Position numbers and translations under genes: made by a program
From: Actinomadura xylanilytica
GTDB taxonomy: Bacteria > Actinomycetota > Actinomycetes > Streptosporangiales > Streptosporangiaceae
Direction of reading: 5' to 3'
DNA length: 64,000 bases
Assembly (NCBI RefSeq): GCF_030283145.1
Contig: NZ_JASNWE010000003.1
Location: 310,001-374,000, forward strand
Part shown: positions 8,810 through 18,489 of the stretch, one piece after another
Layout of the letters: each line of letters starts with the position of its first letter
Numbering within the stretch: the stretch's first letter is position 1
The notes under the pieces: model-generated
Databases searched by the model: none
Seen by the model: only the letters and a program-made list of their open reading frames with translations
Told to the model about the DNA's origin: nothing

Positions 8810-9259
8810 GTGGACGCTCTGCTCGCCCGGCTCTGGAAGTCGCTCAACGGCGGCCTCCAGTGGCGGCTCCTGTGGCTGCGCCAGGCCACGTTCATGATCG
8901 GCGTGACCGGCGTGGTGCGGGACGGCGACGGCCGGGTGCTGCTGCTCCGGCACCGGCTGTGGCCCGACGGCCGGGACTGGGGGCTGCCCACCGGCTACGC
9001 CGAGCGCGGCGAGACCTTCGAGGACACCGTCGTCCGGGAGGTCCGCGAGGAGACCGCGCTGGAGGTGCGGGTCGGCCGGCCGGTCCGGGTCACCAGCGGA
9101 TACCGGCTGCGCGCCGAGATCGCCTACGAGGCCGAGCTGGTCGGCGGCGAACTGCGCATCGATCCGCGCGAGATCCTGGAGGCGCACTGGTTCTCCCCCG
9201 GCGACCTTCCGGCGGGTCTGATGGCCTCGCACCGCGCCCTCATCGCGGGCCCGCGGTAG
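8810..9259 (+). CDS. Nudix hydrolase
   Basis: Mg-dependent hydrolase of nucleoside-diphosphate-linked compounds. The Nudix box is at about residues 63-85: Gly, five residues, Glu, then 'REVREET'. The usual Gly after EExT is Ala here, a tolerated change. The protein is 149 residues with no extra domains. GTG 8810 has AGGAGAGATC directly upstream. The 3' end overlaps the convergent SDR-DUF2867 gene by 20 bases. The substrate cannot be told from the sequence. Confidence 0.85.
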   Translation: MDALLARLWKSLNGGLQWRLLWLRQATFMIGVTGVVRDGDGRVLLLRHRLWPDGRDWGLPTGYAERGETFEDTVVREVREETALEVRVGRPVRVTSGYRLRAEIAYEAELVGGELRIDPREILEAHWFSPGDLPAGLMASHRALIAGPR

Positions 9260-10742
9260 GAGTCCGGTCCCGCCCGGCCCCGGCCACGGCCGCGCGGACG
9301 ATGTTGCGCGGCATCCCCCCGAAGACCAGGGCGTGGAACGGGGAGATCGACCGCCAGTACAGGTGGCCGAGCAGCCCGTGCGGGCTGAAGACGGCACGCT
9401 GGGTGTACACGCTCCCGCCCCGCTCCCCCGGCCGGACGGCCAGCTCCAGCCAGGCCCGGCCCGGCAGGCGCATCTCGGCGCGCAGCCGCAGCAGCCGGCC
9501 GGGCTCGACCGCCTCGACCCGCCAGAAGTCGAGCGCGTCGCCGGTCCGCAGCCGCGCCGGATCGCGGCGGCCCCGGCGCAGCCCGACACCGCCGGACAGC
9601 CGGTCCAGCAGCCCGCGCAGCCGCCACGCGACGGGCAGCGAGTACCAGCCGTTGTCGCCGCCGATCCCCTCCACGACCCGCCACACCGCCTCCGGCGGCG
9701 CGGCCGTCCGGGCCTCGCGCTCGTCCACGTACAGGCTGCCGCCGGCCCAGTCGGGGTCGGTGGGCAGCGGGTCGCTGGGCGCGCCCGGGACCGGGGCCGA
9801 GCTCCACCGGGTGCCGACCCCCGCCTCCCGGACCCGCTGGAGCGCGAGCCGGACCGCGTCGTCGAAACCGAGCAGCCCGCCCGGCGGATCCGGCACGTAC
9901 TCGGCGATGTCGTGCTCGCGGCAGACGACCTCGCTGGTCAGCGACCCGACCAGCGGGCGGGCCAGGCCGCCGGGGACGGGGGTGATCAGGCCCACCCACA
10001 GGCTGGACAGCCACGGCGACAGCACCGGGACCGGCAGGATCACCCGCCTGGGCAGGCCCGCGACGGCCGCGTACCGCTGCATCATGTCCCGGTAGGTGAG
10101 CACGTCCGGCCCGCCGATGTCGAACCCGCGGCTCACCTCCGGCGGCAGCGCCGCGGCCCCGACCAGGTACCGCAGCACGTCCCGGATCGCGATCGGCTGG
10201 ATCCGCGACCGCACCCACCGCGGGGTGACCATCGCCGGGAGCCGCTCGGTCAGGTGGCGCAGCATCTCGAACGACACCGACCCGGACCCGATGATCACCG
10301 CGGCGCGCAGCACCGCGACCGGTACTCCGGCCTCCAGCAGGATCTCGGCGACCTCCGCCCGCGACCGCAGGTGCTCCGAGAGCCGCCCGCCCGAGTAGAG
10401 CCCGCCGAGGTAGACCACGCGGCTGGCCCCGGCCTCCCGTGCCGCGCCCGCGAAGGTGCGGGCGGCCCGGCGGTCCCGTTCCCGGAAGTCCTCGCCGCCG
10501 CCCATCGCGTGGACGAGGTAGTACGCGACGTCGACTCCGTCCAGCGCGGCTCGGAGCGAGCCCGCGTCCAGCACGTCGGCCTCAACGGCCTCGACGTCCC
10601 CGGCCCACGGGTGGTCGCGCAGGTTCCCGGGGTGCCGGGACGCGCACCGCACCCGGTACCCGGCGGCGAGCAGCTCGGGCACGAGCCGTCCGCCGATGTA
10701 GCCCGTCGCACCGGTGACCAGGCAGAGCCGCCCGGACGTCAC
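9240..10742 (-). CDS. NAD(P)-binding SDR with C-terminal DUF2867 domain
   Basis: A 500-residue two-domain protein. Residues about 5-300 form an atypical SDR/NmrA-type Rossmann domain with 'TGATGYIGGRL' and no canonical YxxxK. Residues about 340-490 are a START-like DUF2867 domain ('GGDNGWYSLPVAWRLRGLLD', 'YWRSISPFHALVFGGM'). This fusion is common in actinobacteria and of unproven function; a redox or ligand-sensing role is likely. The start is GTG 10742 with GGGCGGGAC upstream. It stands alone and converges with the Nudix gene. Confidence 0.85.
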   Translation of the reverse strand: MTSGRLCLVTGATGYIGGRLVPELLAAGYRVRCASRHPGNLRDHPWAGDVEAVEADVLDAGSLRAALDGVDVAYYLVHAMGGGEDFRERDRRAARTFAGAAREAGASRVVYLGGLYSGGRLSEHLRSRAEVAEILLEAGVPVAVLRAAVIIGSGSVSFEMLRHLTERLPAMVTPRWVRSRIQPIAIRDVLRYLVGAAALPPEVSRGFDIGGPDVLTYRDMMQRYAAVAGLPRRVILPVPVLSPWLSSLWVGLITPVPGGLARPLVGSLTSEVVCREHDIAEYVPDPPGGLLGFDDAVRLALQRVREAGVGTRWSSAPVPGAPSDPLPTDPDWAGGSLYVDEREARTAAPPEAVWRVVEGIGGDNGWYSLPVAWRLRGLLDRLSGGVGLRRGRRDPARLRTGDALDFWRVEAVEPGRLLRLRAEMRLPGRAWLELAVRPGERGGSVYTQRAVFSPHGLLGHLYWRSISPFHALVFGGMPRNIVRAAVAGAGRDRTPTAGPR

Positions 10743-10897
10743 GGCGTCCCGCCCGTACGTCCCCCGGCACGCGGCGCCGCCACCGTAGGCAATCCGGTCA
10801 TGACGTGCGGATACCCCTTGAGGGCCGCACCGACACCGCCGGCCAGGCCGCCCGTCCGTCTATCCGTCCGCCCGTACGCGTTGTTAGGGTCGGAGGA

Positions 10898-11434
10898 ATG
10901 ATCACGCCCGTGGAGCCGCCGCCCGAGCCCGCGACCACCCTGACCGATCCGCGCGCCCTGCTCGGCGGATACCTCGACTTCTACCGGGACGCGCTGCTCC
11001 GCAAGCTCGACGGGTTCCCCGAGGACGGGCTGCGCGCCGCGGTCCTGCCGTCCGGGTGGACCCCGCTGGAACTGCTCGGCCACCTGACGCACGTGGAGAT
11101 CCGCTGGCTGCGCTGGGGCTTCGCCGGCGAGCCCGTCGCCGAGCCGTGGGGCGACCGGGGTCCCGGCGAGCGGTCGCCCGAGGAGCCCTGGCACGTCCCC
11201 GAGGAGACGGCGTTCGCGGACCTCAGGGCCGCGTTCCTCGCCGCGTGCGAGCGGTCGCGGGAGATCGTGGCGGCGGCGGGCCTGGACGACCTCGGGGCGC
11301 CCGGCGGACGCTTCGACCCGGCGGAGCGGCCGACGCTGATCTGGATCCTGTTCCACCTGCTCCAGGAGTACGCCCGCCACCTCGGGCACCTGGACGTGGT
11401 CCGCGAGCTCGCCGACGGCCGCGTCGGCGAGTGA
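10898..11434 (+). CDS. DinB-like protein (mycothiol-dependent type)
   Basis: Four-helix DinB/YfiT-type metalloprotein, 178 residues. Metal-ligand histidines are visible in 'ELLGHLTHVEIRWLR' and in the C-terminal 'EYARHLGHLDVVREL' (HxxxH). In actinobacteria this family (DUF664) includes mycothiol S-transferases acting on electrophiles. ATG 10898 has CGGAGG immediately upstream. A TTGTTAGGGT stretch 8 to 17 bases before the start looks like a -10 region, so the leader would be very short. The frame stays open 31 codons upstream, but that part is low-complexity and is not used. Confidence 0.82.
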   Translation: MITPVEPPPEPATTLTDPRALLGGYLDFYRDALLRKLDGFPEDGLRAAVLPSGWTPLELLGHLTHVEIRWLRWGFAGEPVAEPWGDRGPGERSPEEPWHVPEETAFADLRAAFLAACERSREIVAAAGLDDLGAPGGRFDPAERPTLIWILFHLLQEYARHLGHLDVVRELADGRVGE

Positions 11435-11486
11435 CCGCCACAGGGGCCGTCCCGCGGCGATCCTGGGGCGAGGCGGCACCCGGCCG

Positions 11487-11774
11487 TCACTGCCAGATGA
11501 TCTTCAGGGTGCTCTGGTCGTGCACCCCGCGGGCGACGAGCCCCTCGTAGACGAACACGGCCGGCCGCACCTGGCTCGGCCGGGTCCGCCAGACCTCGCC
11601 GACCGTGCCGGGCCGGGCGTCCAGGAGCGCCTCGGTCAGGGCGCGCAGGGCGGCCCGCTCGTTCTGGCTCACCCCGCACCGTCCTCCCTCGTCCTGCGGG
11701 CGGTGGTGCGTGTCGACGATCTCCCACGCGAAGCACGATCTCTGCTCGGCCCCACGGCGGCGCGTTCCAGGCAT
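11487..11774 (-). CDS. Small hypothetical protein
   Basis: A 95-residue protein I do not recognise. The start at 11774 is preceded by TGAGGAACCAACC, a good ribosome-binding site; the frame is open upstream, but that part reads as promoter-like DNA. It is Arg-rich at the N-terminus and has a single Cys pair (about residues 15 and 34). The C-terminal half is well ordered: 'RPAVFVYEGLVARGVHDQSTLKIIWQ'. No signal peptide or membrane segment is visible. The gene lies alone between the convergent DinB gene and the LuxR-type regulator. The codon pattern looks coding. Confidence 0.55.
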   Translation of the reverse strand: MPGTRRRGAEQRSCFAWEIVDTHHRPQDEGGRCGVSQNERAALRALTEALLDARPGTVGEVWRTRPSQVRPAVFVYEGLVARGVHDQSTLKIIWQ

Positions 11775-11903
11775 GGTTGGTTCCTCAGGCCGGGAGTCCC
11801 GGCCGGTCCGGTGATTTGGCCTTTGCAGAGTAGGCCGGACCGGCCGGGCCGCACATTGGTAGACCAACCTATTCGGCTACCTATTCACCCTCGGTGAACC
11901 GCG

Positions 11904-14300
11904 CTACGGGGCGCCGGGCGAGGAGCGCTGGGCGAACCAGGCGGCGATCTGCGTCCGGGAGGAGAACCCCAGCTTGGCCAGGATGTGCTCGACATGGGAG
12001 TCGGCGGTGCGCTTGGCGATGACGAGCCGCTCGGCGATCTCGCGGTTGGTGAGGCCGTCGGACACCAGCCCGGCTATCTCGAACTCCCGGCGGGTGAGCC
12101 GCTGCGCCGCGGTCCCGGCCCCGCCCGAGGCCGCCGCGACCGCCGCGGCGCCCGCCCGGCCCGGGACGCCGGGGACGCCGCGGCCGGCCGGCTCCGCCAG
12201 GGCGGCGGGGAGCGGGCGCTCGCCCAGCGCCTCGGCGACCGCCGTGGCGAGGTCGAGGGCCCGGCCGGAGTCGTAGGCCGCCTGGTACGCCTCGTCGCCG
12301 AGCAGGTCGCGGGACTTCTGCTCGTAGACGACGCGCAGCAGCGCGTGCTGCGGCCCGAACATCGAGGTGCCGGTGTAGTCGCGGGTCCAGTCGGACGCGC
12401 CGAGCAGCCGGACGCCGCCCACCGCGTCGCCGAGGGCGATCAGGCAGCAGCCGGTCATGTCGAGCGCCAGCGCGATCCCCAGCCGGTCGTCGATGTCGCG
12501 CTTGATCCGCATGCCTGCGCGCAGGTCGGGCAGGGCGTTCTCGGCGTCGCCGCCCAGCAGCACCGCCAGCCCCCGCACGCACAGCCCGTACGAGCGGCAC
12601 CACAGCTCGCCGGACGCCTCGGTCGCGCGGATCGCGACCGCCGCGTGCCGCACGGCCGCGCCGACGTCGCCCGCGAGGGTGCGGGCCACCCCGAGGTACA
12701 CGTCGGTGATCGGGACCAGCACGTCGACGGTGCCCGCGCGGGCGTGCAGGTCGTGGGAGTCGGTGAGCAGCCGGGTGGCCCCGTCGAGGTCGCCCGCGTA
12801 GAGCGCGCAGACCCCCTGGGCCTCCCGGACGTAGGCCAGCCCGCCCGGATCGCCCGCCTCCAGGGCGCGCTCCTCGGCCCGCAGCACCAGCTCGCCGGCG
12901 GCCTCGAGGTCGTTCTGCATCGCCGCCAGCAGGCCGGCCAGCGCGAGCGCCTCGGTCCAGTCGCGCCCCGGCTCCTCCCGGTGGCTCTCGACGGCCCGGG
13001 CCGACCAGTGCCGCGCCTCGCCGATCAGCCCCTGGAGGGCGAAGATGCGGCCCAGGGTGAGCGCCACCCGCAGCACCTCGCCGCCGGGCCCGGCCGACCG
13101 GATGCCGTAGTCGATCATGTCGCGGACGGTGGCCTGCTCGCGGCGGAACCACTCCAGCCAGCGCGCCTGCGCCGGACCGGCCAGCTCGGCGGCGGCCTCC
13201 CGGATCACGCCCACGAACCGCTCGAACGCGCGGGCCCGCAGGGCCTCGGTCTCGCCGCGCAGGTCGAGCCGCTCGGCGCCGTACTCGCGCAGGGTGCCGA
13301 GCATCCGGTACCGGACGGTCTCCGCGCTCTCGACCCGCACCACGACCGACTTGGCGACCAGCCCCGCGACCAGCTCGAACACCTCGGCCGCGGGCAGCTC
13401 CGCGTCGGCGCAGATCCGCTCGGCGAGCTCGAGGTCGAAGTCGCCGGCGAACACCGACAGCCGGGCCCACAGCAGCCGCTCGCCGGGCGAGCACAGGTCG
13501 TGGCTCCAGTCGATCGCGGCCCGCAGCGTCTGGTGCCGGGGCAGGCTGGAGCGGCGGCCCCGGACCTGGAGGATGCGGTGGTCGAGCCGGTCGACGATCT
13601 GCTCCACCGACAGCGCGCGGAGCTGGACCGCGGCCAGCTCGATCGCGAGCGGGATGCCGTCGAGCCGGTGGCACAGCAGCGCCACCGCGGACTGGTTGCC
13701 GACGGTCAGCGACCAGCCCGGGACGACCGCCGCGGCCCGCTCGGCGAACAGCCGCATCGACGCGCAGGGGCGCAGCGGGTCGTGCCGGCCGGGCTCGGGA
13801 CGTTCGAGCGGCGCCACCACCAGCGTGTGCTCGCCCGGGATGTCGAACGGCTGCCGGCTCGTGGCCAGGATCCGCAGGCCGGGAGCGTTCTGCAACAGCA
13901 CCTCGGCGAGCATCGCGCAGCCGTCCACCAGATGCTCGCAGGTGTCGAGCACCAGCAGCAGCCGCCGGTCGGCGAGGTAGCGGACGAGCGCGTCGAGCGC
14001 CGCGGGGCTCTGGTCGGGCAGCCCGAACGCGCCCGCGACGGCCTGGGCGAGCAGGCCGGGCTCGTGCAGCGACGACAGGTCGGCGAAGCACACGCCGTCG
14101 TCGCACGCGCCGCCGAGCGCCGCGGCGGCCCGGATCGCGAGCCGGGTCTTGCCGACCCCGCCCGGACCCATCAGGGTCACCAGCCTGCCCCGCCCGAACA
14201 GGCGGCCCACCTCGGCCAGTTCCTCGCGCCGCCCGATGAAGCCGGTCAGCTCGGCCGGCGGCCGTCCCGAACGCGTTTCCAACCTGCTGGTCAGGGACAC
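11904..14300 (-). CDS. Large ATP-binding regulator with C-terminal LuxR-type HTH
   Basis: A 798-residue signal-transduction ATPase. Residues about 15-330 are an NB-ARC/AAA-type module with Walker A 'GPGGVGKTRLA' near residue 45 and a hydrophobic Walker B 'LLLVLDTCEHLVD' near 115. The middle (about 330-670) is alpha-helical, TPR-like. The C-terminus (about 725-798) is a LuxR HTH ('LTRREFEIAGLVSDGLTNREIAERLVI'). The start is GTG 14300; no strong ribosome-binding site is seen. Its target may be adjacent: the region upstream holds only a permease remnant and the TDT gene. It probably oligomerises on ATP binding. Confidence 0.88.
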   Translation of the reverse strand: MSLTSRLETRSGRPPAELTGFIGRREELAEVGRLFGRGRLVTLMGPGGVGKTRLAIRAAAALGGACDDGVCFADLSSLHEPGLLAQAVAGAFGLPDQSPAALDALVRYLADRRLLLVLDTCEHLVDGCAMLAEVLLQNAPGLRILATSRQPFDIPGEHTLVVAPLERPEPGRHDPLRPCASMRLFAERAAAVVPGWSLTVGNQSAVALLCHRLDGIPLAIELAAVQLRALSVEQIVDRLDHRILQVRGRRSSLPRHQTLRAAIDWSHDLCSPGERLLWARLSVFAGDFDLELAERICADAELPAAEVFELVAGLVAKSVVVRVESAETVRYRMLGTLREYGAERLDLRGETEALRARAFERFVGVIREAAAELAGPAQARWLEWFRREQATVRDMIDYGIRSAGPGGEVLRVALTLGRIFALQGLIGEARHWSARAVESHREEPGRDWTEALALAGLLAAMQNDLEAAGELVLRAEERALEAGDPGGLAYVREAQGVCALYAGDLDGATRLLTDSHDLHARAGTVDVLVPITDVYLGVARTLAGDVGAAVRHAAVAIRATEASGELWCRSYGLCVRGLAVLLGGDAENALPDLRAGMRIKRDIDDRLGIALALDMTGCCLIALGDAVGGVRLLGASDWTRDYTGTSMFGPQHALLRVVYEQKSRDLLGDEAYQAAYDSGRALDLATAVAEALGERPLPAALAEPAGRGVPGVPGRAGAAAVAAASGGAGTAAQRLTRREFEIAGLVSDGLTNREIAERLVIAKRTADSHVEHILAKLGFSSRTQIAAWFAQRSSPGAP

Positions 14301-14312
14301 CGCCGCCTCTGC

Positions 14313-14573
14313 TCAGCTCCCGCCGGCTCGCGCCGGCGCCCACCAAGGCCGTTCAGGCAGCATCGTACCCGCACTTGAACCGATCGCAACCACACCGTTA
14401 CCCAGTGCGAGGGTGATCAGGGCCGGCACGAACGACGTCCGGCTGTCCTCCAGGAAGGCCATGGCCACGATGACCCCGGCCATCCCGGCGATCGTGACGT
14501 AGGTCAGGTACGGGTAGCCCGCCATCGTGAGCGTCAGCCGCCCCGGGGCCTCGCGCTCCAGGGTGCGCCGCAT
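14313..14573 (-). pseudogene. C-terminal remnant of an APC-family amino-acid permease
   Basis: The 86 codons from ATG 14573 read 'RRTLEREAPGRLTLTM', then 'YPYLTYVTIAGMAGVIVAMAF' and a second hydrophobic stretch. This is the ending typical of GabP/AnsP-like permeases: a cytoplasmic basic loop followed by the last two transmembrane helices. The ten preceding helices are absent, replaced directly upstream by the intact TDT transporter. The tail after 'GNGVVAIG' is unrelated low-complexity sequence. I read it as a decayed 3' fragment rather than a working small protein, though expression as a two-helix peptide cannot be excluded. Confidence 0.55.
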
Positions 14574-14596
14574 CCGCAACCTGGCGGGACGTGCGT

Positions 14597-15784
<1,188 letters not shown>

Positions 15785-15821
15785 GACCCCAGCGTGCGGC
15801 GTCCCGGCGGGCGTCACTAGA

Positions 15822-15860
15822 GGTCATCGGCCTATGGGGACATAAGGTGTGGTTATGACC
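15822..15860. promoter_or_regulatory. Probable LysR operator between the TDT and LysR genes
   Basis: The divergent spacer carries CCTAT-GGGGAC-ATAAGG (15831-15847), an imperfect inverted repeat. It lies inside a second, wider pair: GGTCAT at 15822 and ATGACC at 15855. Such dyads in LysR intergenic regions are usual autoregulator sites. The inner repeat ends in the ribosome-binding site of the LysR gene. Confidence 0.4.
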
Positions 15861-16766
15861 CTTTCGGATCGGGTGCCCGACCTGGGCGCCCTGGAGCTGC
15901 TGCTGGCCGTCGTCCGGCTGGGCAGCCTCGGCCGGGCGGCGGCCGAGCTCGGCGTGACCCAGCCCGCCGCCAGCGCCCGGATCAGGTCGATGGAGCGGCG
16001 GATCGGGGTGCCGCTGCTGGAACGGTCCCCGCGCGGCTCGCGCCCCACCGAGGCGGGGTCGCTGGTCGCCGGGTGGGCCCAGCAGGTGGTCGACTCCGCC
16101 CAGGCGCTGGACGCGGGGATCGGCGCCCTGCGGGAACGGCGCGACGGGCGGCTGCGCGTGGTGGCGAGCCTCACGGTGGCCGAGTACCTGATGCCGGGCT
16201 GGCTGGTGGCGCTGAAGGAGACCAGCCCGGGGGTCGCGGTGACGCTCCGCACCGCCAACTCCACGGCCGTGGCCGAGCAGGTCCGTGGCGGAGAGGCCGA
16301 TCTCGGGTTCGTGGAGGGGACACGCAGGCCCGCGGGCCTCAGCGGGACGGTCATCGCCGCCGACCGGCTGGTGGTCGTCGTGTCCGCGCGGCACCCGTGG
16401 GCGCGGCGGCGGAGCGGGGTCCCGGCGGCGGAGCTGGCGGCCACCCCGCTGGTCCTGCGCGAGCAGGGCTCGGGCACCCGCGAGGTCCTCGACCGGGCGC
16501 TGGCCTCGTTCGGGGGCACCGCCGCGCCGCTGCTCCAGCTCGCCTCCACGACGGCGCTCAAGGCCGCGGCGGTGTCGGGCGCGGGGCCGCTGGTGGTGAG
16601 CGAGCTCGCGGTCGCCGACGAGCTCGCGGGCGGACGGCTGGTCGCCGTCCCCGTCCCCGAGCTGGACCTCAGCCGGCCGCTGCGCGCGGTCTGGCCGGCC
16701 GGGCAGCGTCCCACCGGCCCGGCGCGCGACCTGCTGTCGCTGACCCGGCAGTCCCGCCCCGCCTGA
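15855..16766 (+). CDS. LysR-family transcriptional regulator
   Basis: A 303-residue regulator. Winged HTH at about residues 8-68 ('LLAVVRLGSLGRAAAELGVTQPAASARIRSM') and a two-lobed periplasmic-binding-like effector domain from about 90 ('RLRVVASLTVAEYLMPGW') to the end. ATG 15855 has AAGGTG five bases upstream; a GTG at 15849 is the alternative. It most likely controls the divergent TDT transporter. The effector is unknown. The 3' end is 6 bases from the convergent yceI-like gene. Confidence 0.9.
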   Translation: MTLSDRVPDLGALELLLAVVRLGSLGRAAAELGVTQPAASARIRSMERRIGVPLLERSPRGSRPTEAGSLVAGWAQQVVDSAQALDAGIGALRERRDGRLRVVASLTVAEYLMPGWLVALKETSPGVAVTLRTANSTAVAEQVRGGEADLGFVEGTRRPAGLSGTVIAADRLVVVVSARHPWARRRSGVPAAELAATPLVLREQGSGTREVLDRALASFGGTAAPLLQLASTTALKAAAVSGAGPLVVSELAVADELAGGRLVAVPVPELDLSRPLRAVWPAGQRPTGPARDLLSLTRQSRPA

Positions 16767-16772
16767 GACGGG

Positions 16773-17360
16773 TCAGGCGGCGTCCCCGCCGTCCGCCAGG
16801 ACCGCCTGGATCTCCAGCTGGATCGCGATCGTGTCGCCGAGCATCACCTTGTCGCCCTGCAAGGGCACGTTGAACTCGATGCCGAAGTCGCGGCGGCTGA
16901 TGGAGGCGGTGGCGGTGAAGCCCGCGCGGGTGCCGCCCCACGGGTCGGAGGCGGTGCCGTGGAACTCGGCCAGCAGCCGGACCGGGCGGGTGACGTCCTT
17001 GATCGTCAGCTCCCCGTCCACGTGGTAGCGGGGCTGGCGGGCGCGGCGGCCGATCGTCGCGGGCTCGACGCCGGTGCCGGCGAAGGCCATCACCGGGTGG
17101 TTGTCCACGTCCAGGAAGTCGGCGGACCTGACGTGCGCGTCCCGGTCGGGGCTGCGGGTGTCGATCGAGGCCATCCGGATCTCGGCCTCGGCGGCCGAGC
17201 CGAGCGGGTCGCCCGCGACCCGGATCTCGCCGCCAAAGTCGGTGAACGACCCGCGCACCGTGGTCATCAGGTGCCGGATGGTGAAGGTGATCTCGGAATG
17301 GACCGGGTCGATGGCCCACCTGCCGGCGGCGATGTCCGGCCCCCCGCTGTCCACGCCCAC
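16773..17360 (-). CDS. YceI-family protein
   Basis: Lipocalin-like beta-barrel protein of 195 residues that binds isoprenoid or other amphiphilic ligands. Signatures: 'WAIDPVHSEITFTIRHLM' at the N-terminus, 'SADFLDVDNHPVMAF' and 'DGELTIKDVTRPV'. There is no signal peptide, unlike the proteobacterial periplasmic members, so it should act in the cytosol. The start is GTG 17360 with GGGGGGATT upstream. The upstream 150 bases (17361-17517) are AT-rich for this genome and hold promoters for this gene and the divergent Usp gene. Confidence 0.88.
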   Translation of the reverse strand: MGVDSGGPDIAAGRWAIDPVHSEITFTIRHLMTTVRGSFTDFGGEIRVAGDPLGSAAEAEIRMASIDTRSPDRDAHVRSADFLDVDNHPVMAFAGTGVEPATIGRRARQPRYHVDGELTIKDVTRPVRLLAEFHGTASDPWGGTRAGFTATASISRRDFGIEFNVPLQGDKVMLGDTIAIQLEIQAVLADGGDAA

Positions 17361-17517
17361 AATCCCCCCAAATAGCTATATTTCAGTCAGACGTCGTGAA
17401 TCTACCCCAAAACTGTAGGGGGTCCCGGCGAGAATCCGCACGTCAGACCGCCGGTCGCGGTGCCCCGCCCGTCGATGGCCGGTCTTGACAGGTCCCGGCA
17501 GCGGGAAGAATCGACAC

Positions 17518-18321
17518 ATGATCGGAGAACACGTCCTGGCCGGGTACGCGCACGACGGAGGCGGCAGGGAGGCCCTGCACCTGGCGCGGGCCATCGTGGC
17601 CCTCACCGGGGGCCGGCTCACGGTGGCCACCGTGCACCCGCCCGACCGGCCCGGCGCCGCCGGCGAGGCCCGCGCCCTGCTGGACCAGGCCGCGGCCGTC
17701 CTCGGCGACCAGCGCGCCGAGCTGGTCGTCCAGGAGGGCCGCGGCGTCGGGCGCGGGCTCACCGCGCTCGCCAGCAGGATCGGCGCCGACCTGATCGTGG
17801 TCGGCTCCGGCGCCGGCGGCGCCCGCGGCCGCATCGGCATCGGCGCCACCGCCGACCACCTGCTGCACTCGGCCACCGAGGCGGTGATGCTGCCGCCGCT
17901 CGGCTACGAGCCGCCCGACGCCCTCGCCGGCATCACCGTCATGTACGTCCGGCGCCCGCAGGCCGACGAGGCGGTGACCCGCGCGGCCCAGGCCGCCGAG
18001 CGGCTCGGCGTCCCCCTCCGCCTGATCACCCTGGCCGTCGGGGACGTCCCCACGGGCGGGCTCCAGGACGATCTCGCACTGGCGATCCGGCTCGCGCTCG
18101 ACAGCTCCGGCCTGGAGTCCGGGGACGTCTCGGCGAGCCTGGCCGAGGGCGGCGACGTGGCCGAGGCCGTGGCCGACATCGACTGGCCCGAGGGCGAGAT
18201 CCTCGTCTGCGCGAGCAGTGAGGACGCCTCCGTCCACCGGGTGTTCCTCGGCGAGGTCGCGCTCAAGGTGGCGCGCGCCGCCCCCTGCCCTGTCACCGTG
18301 CTCCCCCGGGGCTACTTCTGA
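17518..18321 (+). CDS. Universal stress protein family (tandem Usp fold)
   Basis: A 267-residue protein made of two Usp-like alpha/beta halves. The first ends in 'GADLIVVGSGAGGARGRIGIG', close to the ATP-binding G-x2-G-x9-G signature; the second ends in 'ARAAPCPVTVLPRGYF'. ATG 17518 has GGGAAGAA upstream, and a TTGACA hexamer at 17484-17489 could be its -35 box. Probably a dormancy or stress nucleotide-binding protein. No partner gene is visible. Confidence 0.82.
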   Translation: MIGEHVLAGYAHDGGGREALHLARAIVALTGGRLTVATVHPPDRPGAAGEARALLDQAAAVLGDQRAELVVQEGRGVGRGLTALASRIGADLIVVGSGAGGARGRIGIGATADHLLHSATEAVMLPPLGYEPPDALAGITVMYVRRPQADEAVTRAAQAAERLGVPLRLITLAVGDVPTGGLQDDLALAIRLALDSSGLESGDVSASLAEGGDVAEAVADIDWPEGEILVCASSEDASVHRVFLGEVALKVARAAPCPVTVLPRGYF

Positions 18322-18489
18322 CGATGCCCCTATAGTCCGTTTTGACCGCTTCTCTCGAACCGCTTGCCCCCCGCTCTTTACCTCCGCTACATTCCACCGA
18401 GATCGGAACGTGACCTTGAAAGCCGGCCGCGTTCCGGGGCGGGGTCGGACGTCCTCCCGTCCGCACCGGAGAGGCGGCAGGGGAGCGTC

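Noticed and set aside
17400..17430. Possible hairpin CCCC...GGGG between yceI-like and Usp genes
   Set aside because: The arms do not pair beyond ACCCC/GGGGT and the strand order is not convincing for a terminator.
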